A stretch of 16,615 nucleotides of DNA from Methanobacteriota archaeon (GTDB lineage Archaea; Thermoplasmatota; Poseidoniia; Poseidoniales; Thalassarchaeaceae): positions 1 to 16,615 of the forward strand of contig PCAI01000040.1 of assembly GCA_002731195.1 (NCBI GenBank). Direction: 5' to 3'. Shown piece after piece: positions 14,039 through 16,615 of the stretch. The position numbers were made by a program, and so were the translations under genes. The notes under the pieces were generated by a model. The model did no database searches. It was not told the DNA's origin and was given only the letters and a program-made list of their open reading frames with translations. Positions within the stretch are counted from its first letter, which is position 1; the number at the start of each line of letters is the position of its first letter.

Positions 14039-15484
14039 ATGGCAGTGGCGTTGAATAAGGAAATATGCATTGCTTTTCTGATAATTATTAGTACTTTTTC
14101 AGCAGGTTGTTTCGAAAAAGGTGAGGAGTCCGAAGAAGGCGCACTTGTTGATTGGGATAAAGGTTTGATGTATATTGACGACCCACTCACTCATGATGAT
14201 CCTAGAGATTTTATAGTTGCGAGCGCAGTAAAAAACGAAACCTGGGGAAACTCTTCTTGGGCAGTTTTTGGTAATGAAGAGGGCGGCAATTGTTGTGAGC
14301 ATTATCTAGCAGGCACTAAAGAAGGTTGGATAGTTAATTTTGGTGGTGAATATCCAACTTGGTCAGAAGATAGGGGGCACACATGGAATGAATACGTACC
14401 AGGAATATTTTCTCAAATAGGCTGTTTGGAGCCAAAACCAACTGTACCAGGGCAAGAAGGTTTAGGAGAAGGAAGCATAGTACAGGCGACGAATGGTGAT
14501 TTGATTTCTATGGGTTGGTTTCCTTATCCTAGCACAAGTGGTGCAGATCAATTCTATGCATTCCTATATGATGCAGACACCCAAGAATGGAATTGGTGTT
14601 TCAACAGAACTCCAGAACCATTCTATGATAGATCATGGCAAGTTGAAGTAATAGGGCCGATTAATGGAGGAATTTATGGCAATGGAGAGTATGCCAGTAT
14701 TGTGATATCAAATTTCTGGCATCAAGTACAAAATATTGGAGGGCAAATATCTACTGACGGTTTAAATTATGATTATTTTAGCTTCCCTGATAGAGATGCT
14801 TCCTTAGATATTATTGAAGTTGATCTAACTGCAGAAATGTTGGGTGAAGAATGGGATTTTACAAAGCCTCACAAAGAAATGAGAGCTTTTCCAGTACCTT
14901 CTGGAGGACTGTATTTTCCAAATTATTTCATAGATGGTAGAGATGCTTATGTTGACACTAGTCTAAATTGGTGGTCTGCAACTACACTAAATGGATCATC
15001 ATTACCTTCTGAATACTGTGCAATTGATTCATCAACTGCTCTGCATTGTGTATTAGCAGATGATAATGTCATACAACATTTGCTATCATGGGATGGAGGA
15101 GAAACTTGGGAAAATAATACATACGATTTAAAGAATCAGACAAGTGGAATTGAGGAATGGGAATTTCACTCAAATGGCATACATGATTTATTCGTACTAA
15201 ATGTAAGATATCAAAGTTCAGAAGGACCAGATATAGACATAGCATGGCATGTAAGAGACTATTCTGAGAGTTTGATTCCAGATGTAAAAACATACCTTGG
15301 ACAGGGAGATTTAGACTCTACATCTGGAGCTGGGGCCGATATAAGATTTGATTTTGCCAGCATGGGAATCTTACCTGATGGAGGCTCTTTTATTGCCTAC
15401 CATGATTCCACTGACCCGGATCCTTTGTTTGGTTTAGAATTATTACTACCTGAAGAATATCAAATGATGCATATAAATTCCTAG
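14039..15484 (+). CDS. Lipoprotein with Asp-box (BNR/sialidase-type) propeller motifs
   Basis: 481 residues. A signal peptide (KEICIAFLIIISTF) leads to the lipobox SAGC with Cys24, followed by a Glu-rich linker, so the protein should be anchored outside the membrane. Two clear Asp-box motifs S-x-D-x-G-x-T-W are present: SEDRGHTW (109-116) and SWDGGETW (350-357). STDGLNYDYF (about 238-247) looks like a decayed third. Asp-boxes mark beta-propeller folds of sialidases and related proteins; the catalytic residues of sialidase (Arg triad, Tyr, Glu) were not identified, so a binding or structural role is as likely. Several Cys (85, 86, 129, 187, 327, 337) could form disulfides. It is a single gene, facing away from the aminotransferase. 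Confidence 0.8.
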   Translation: MAVALNKEICIAFLIIISTFSAGCFEKGEESEEGALVDWDKGLMYIDDPLTHDDPRDFIVASAVKNETWGNSSWAVFGNEEGGNCCEHYLAGTKEGWIVNFGGEYPTWSEDRGHTWNEYVPGIFSQIGCLEPKPTVPGQEGLGEGSIVQATNGDLISMGWFPYPSTSGADQFYAFLYDADTQEWNWCFNRTPEPFYDRSWQVEVIGPINGGIYGNGEYASIVISNFWHQVQNIGGQISTDGLNYDYFSFPDRDASLDIIEVDLTAEMLGEEWDFTKPHKEMRAFPVPSGGLYFPNYFIDGRDAYVDTSLNWWSATTLNGSSLPSEYCAIDSSTALHCVLADDNVIQHLLSWDGGETWENNTYDLKNQTSGIEEWEFHSNGIHDLFVLNVRYQSSEGPDIDIAWHVRDYSESLIPDVKTYLGQGDLDSTSGAGADIRFDFASMGILPDGGSFIAYHDSTDPDPLFGLELLLPEEYQMMHINS

Positions 15485-15530
15485 TAGGAATAAGTATCTT
15501 ATTTTGTAAAATATTTATGAAATTGACTAC

Positions 15531-15536
15531 TTTTTT
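15531..15536 (+). terminator. T-tract after the Asp-box lipoprotein gene
   Basis: A run of six T lies 47 bases after the stop codon, in the 67-base convergent gap before the end of ileS. It fits archaeal T-tract termination. No hairpin is seen. Confidence 0.4.
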
Positions 15537-15551
15537 GAGTGCAGACAAGTT

Positions 15552-16615
15552 TTATGAAGTAGTGTTAAAGAAAATAGTAACATTATCTACACTAAACATA
15601 TCGGCATCCTTGGGTATTTCACCTTGATTCAAGCGTGCATTACCTGCTCTTGTTTCATTTTGAACGTGTTTCCAGTCTTCGTCATTTAGAATCAAACCGT
15701 CTATCCATACCGATAATTGAATCATTGCTTCGACATCGAGATTGAGGTCTTTTCTTTTTGACTGTATTCTTCTAATTATGTCCCTTGCAAGTCCTTTGGA
15801 TAGTAGGTCTGAATCGGTGCCCATATCCAAAACCAAAGTGACATCGTCGTATTCTTCACCTGATAATGTAGATGCAGAATAATCTTCCTTTTCTATACGC
15901 TTTATTTCGATATCATCCATAGTGATGTCATAACCTGCTAAGGCGGCTATTCCTGCTTCTATCTCCAATAGTAAGGAGTCTGGGTCTGCTTCCTCTAATT
16001 GAGATAATACTAATGGTAAGTCTGAACGGCATTTTGAACCAAGTACTTTCCTGTTAGGCATCAATACTATCTTCTGGAATTTGTCTAAATCCGATTCTAG
16101 AATTAGATTTTCAACATTTAATTCTTCGGAAAGAATATCGAAGAAGGAGGAAATATCAGGCCCTCCAATAATCCATCCATTACGGCAAGGTAAACGTTGC
16201 CTTCTTTCCCCTTCTACTCTTATTCTACGGCCGGCCTCTGCTAAATCCCTAACAATCTTCATTTGTTGCTCCAAATCATAATCTTTAGGAGGTAAATTAC
16301 GTTCAACTAATGTTGAACCAACTGGCCAATCTGCAAGATGAACTGAAATACCAGTTAAATCTCGATGAATTTTATCTGCCATAAATGGTGAGATTGGTGA
16401 CATTAGGCGGCAAACTACTAGCAATACCTCATGTAATGTATGTTGACAGGCTCGTTTGTCGTTACTATCTACTTCATCCCAAAGTCGTCTTCTTGATCTA
16501 CGAACATACCAATTTGATAAATCATTGACAACAAAATTTTCTAACTCTCTTCCGGCTTTATGGAATTCCCATGAATTAAAATTATCATGGAAAAGTTCTG
16601 CTACGTGACTGATTC
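15552..16615 (-). CDS. ileS: Isoleucyl-tRNA synthetase, C-terminal part, 5'-truncated
   Basis: The frame is open to the right edge of the window, so the gene begins outside it; the ATG at 16424 is internal. The enzyme charges tRNA-Ile with isoleucine. About 354 residues are visible. NDLSNWYVRRSRRRLWDEVD (about 16470-16530) is the class Ia anticodon-binding-domain signature typical of IleS, followed by LLVVCRLMSPISPFMADKIH and the C-terminal elements GLARDIIRRIQSKRKDLNLD and AMIQLSVW, which are diagnostic for the long archaeal/eukaryotic-type IleS. The catalytic HIGH and KMSKS motifs and the editing domain are outside the window. The end is intact, with a TAA at 15552-15554. Confidence 0.95.
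   Translation of the reverse strand, partial: ISHVAELFHDNFNSWEFHKAGRELENFVVNDLSNWYVRRSRRRLWDEVDSNDKRACQHTLHEVLLVVCRLMSPISPFMADKIHRDLTGISVHLADWPVGSTLVERNLPPKDYDLEQQMKIVRDLAEAGRRIRVEGERRQRLPCRNGWIIGGPDISSFFDILSEELNVENLILESDLDKFQKIVLMPNRKVLGSKCRSDLPLVLSQLEEADPDSLLLEIEAGIAALAGYDITMDDIEIKRIEKEDYSASTLSGEEYDDVTLVLDMGTDSDLLSKGLARDIIRRIQSKRKDLNLDVEAMIQLSVWIDGLILNDEDWKHVQNETRAGNARLNQGEIPKDADMFSVDNVTIFFNTTS

Noticed and set aside
1..16615. CRISPR arrays, tRNA or rRNA genes, insertion sequences, attachment sites
   Set aside because: No regularly spaced repeats, cloverleaf-like segments, rRNA-like stretches, transposase or integrase genes were seen in reading both strands. A covariance-model scan was not possible.

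Overview
The window looks like a chromosome segment of a marine planktonic archaeon of the Thermoplasmatota, most probably Marine Group II (Candidatus Poseidoniales). This is inferred from gene content, not from a marker phylogeny. The clues are: an archaeal-type SepF; a bacterial/archaeal PolX with a PHP domain; a membrane pyrophosphatase; an archaellin-type N-terminus; several lipobox and PKD surface proteins; AT-rich DNA with tightly packed genes; and archaeal TATA boxes placed about 26-28 bases before leaderless starts. No rRNA, tRNA, CRISPR array, transposase or phage gene was seen, and no stretch over 300 bases lacks a gene.

Layout. (1) 3-1716, plus strand: the 3' part of a PKD-type surface protein with a membrane anchor and an acidic cytoplasmic tail, followed 16 bases later by sepF. 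A perfect inverted repeat at 1704-1727 separates this unit from the convergent one. (2) 1718-5807, minus strand: a compact repair and redox operon, read polX, small two-helix membrane protein, nth, uncharacterised protein, bcp-type peroxiredoxin, small charged protein. (3) 5960-7544: a three-helix membrane protein, a convergent Nfu-type Fe-S protein, and a divergent class I glutamine amidotransferase. (4) 7621-11327, plus strand: K+-dependent membrane pyrophosphatase, a lipoprotein and an alpha/beta hydrolase. (5) 11399-12256: a leaderless archaellin-like gene that contains a two-motif beta/gamma-crystallin domain. (6) 12293-13919, minus strand: a class IV aminotransferase and a sulfotransferase-like P-loop protein whose reading frames overlap. 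(7) 14039-15484: a leaderless Asp-box lipoprotein. (8) 15552 to the window end, minus strand: the C-terminal third of isoleucyl-tRNA synthetase.

How the genes fit together. The polX-nth pair suggests a base-excision repair unit, with the peroxiredoxin adding oxidative-stress defence. The pyrophosphatase turns biosynthetic pyrophosphate into an ion gradient. Much of the rest is cell surface: the PKD protein, two lipoproteins and the archaellin-like filament subunit.

The most unusual item is the archaellin/beta-gamma-crystallin fusion, which would put two predicted Ca2+ sites on a filament subunit. Next are a PolX whose third polymerase aspartate is replaced by Gln beside an extra segment of roughly 25 residues, and an endonuclease III with a degraded iron-sulfur cluster motif.
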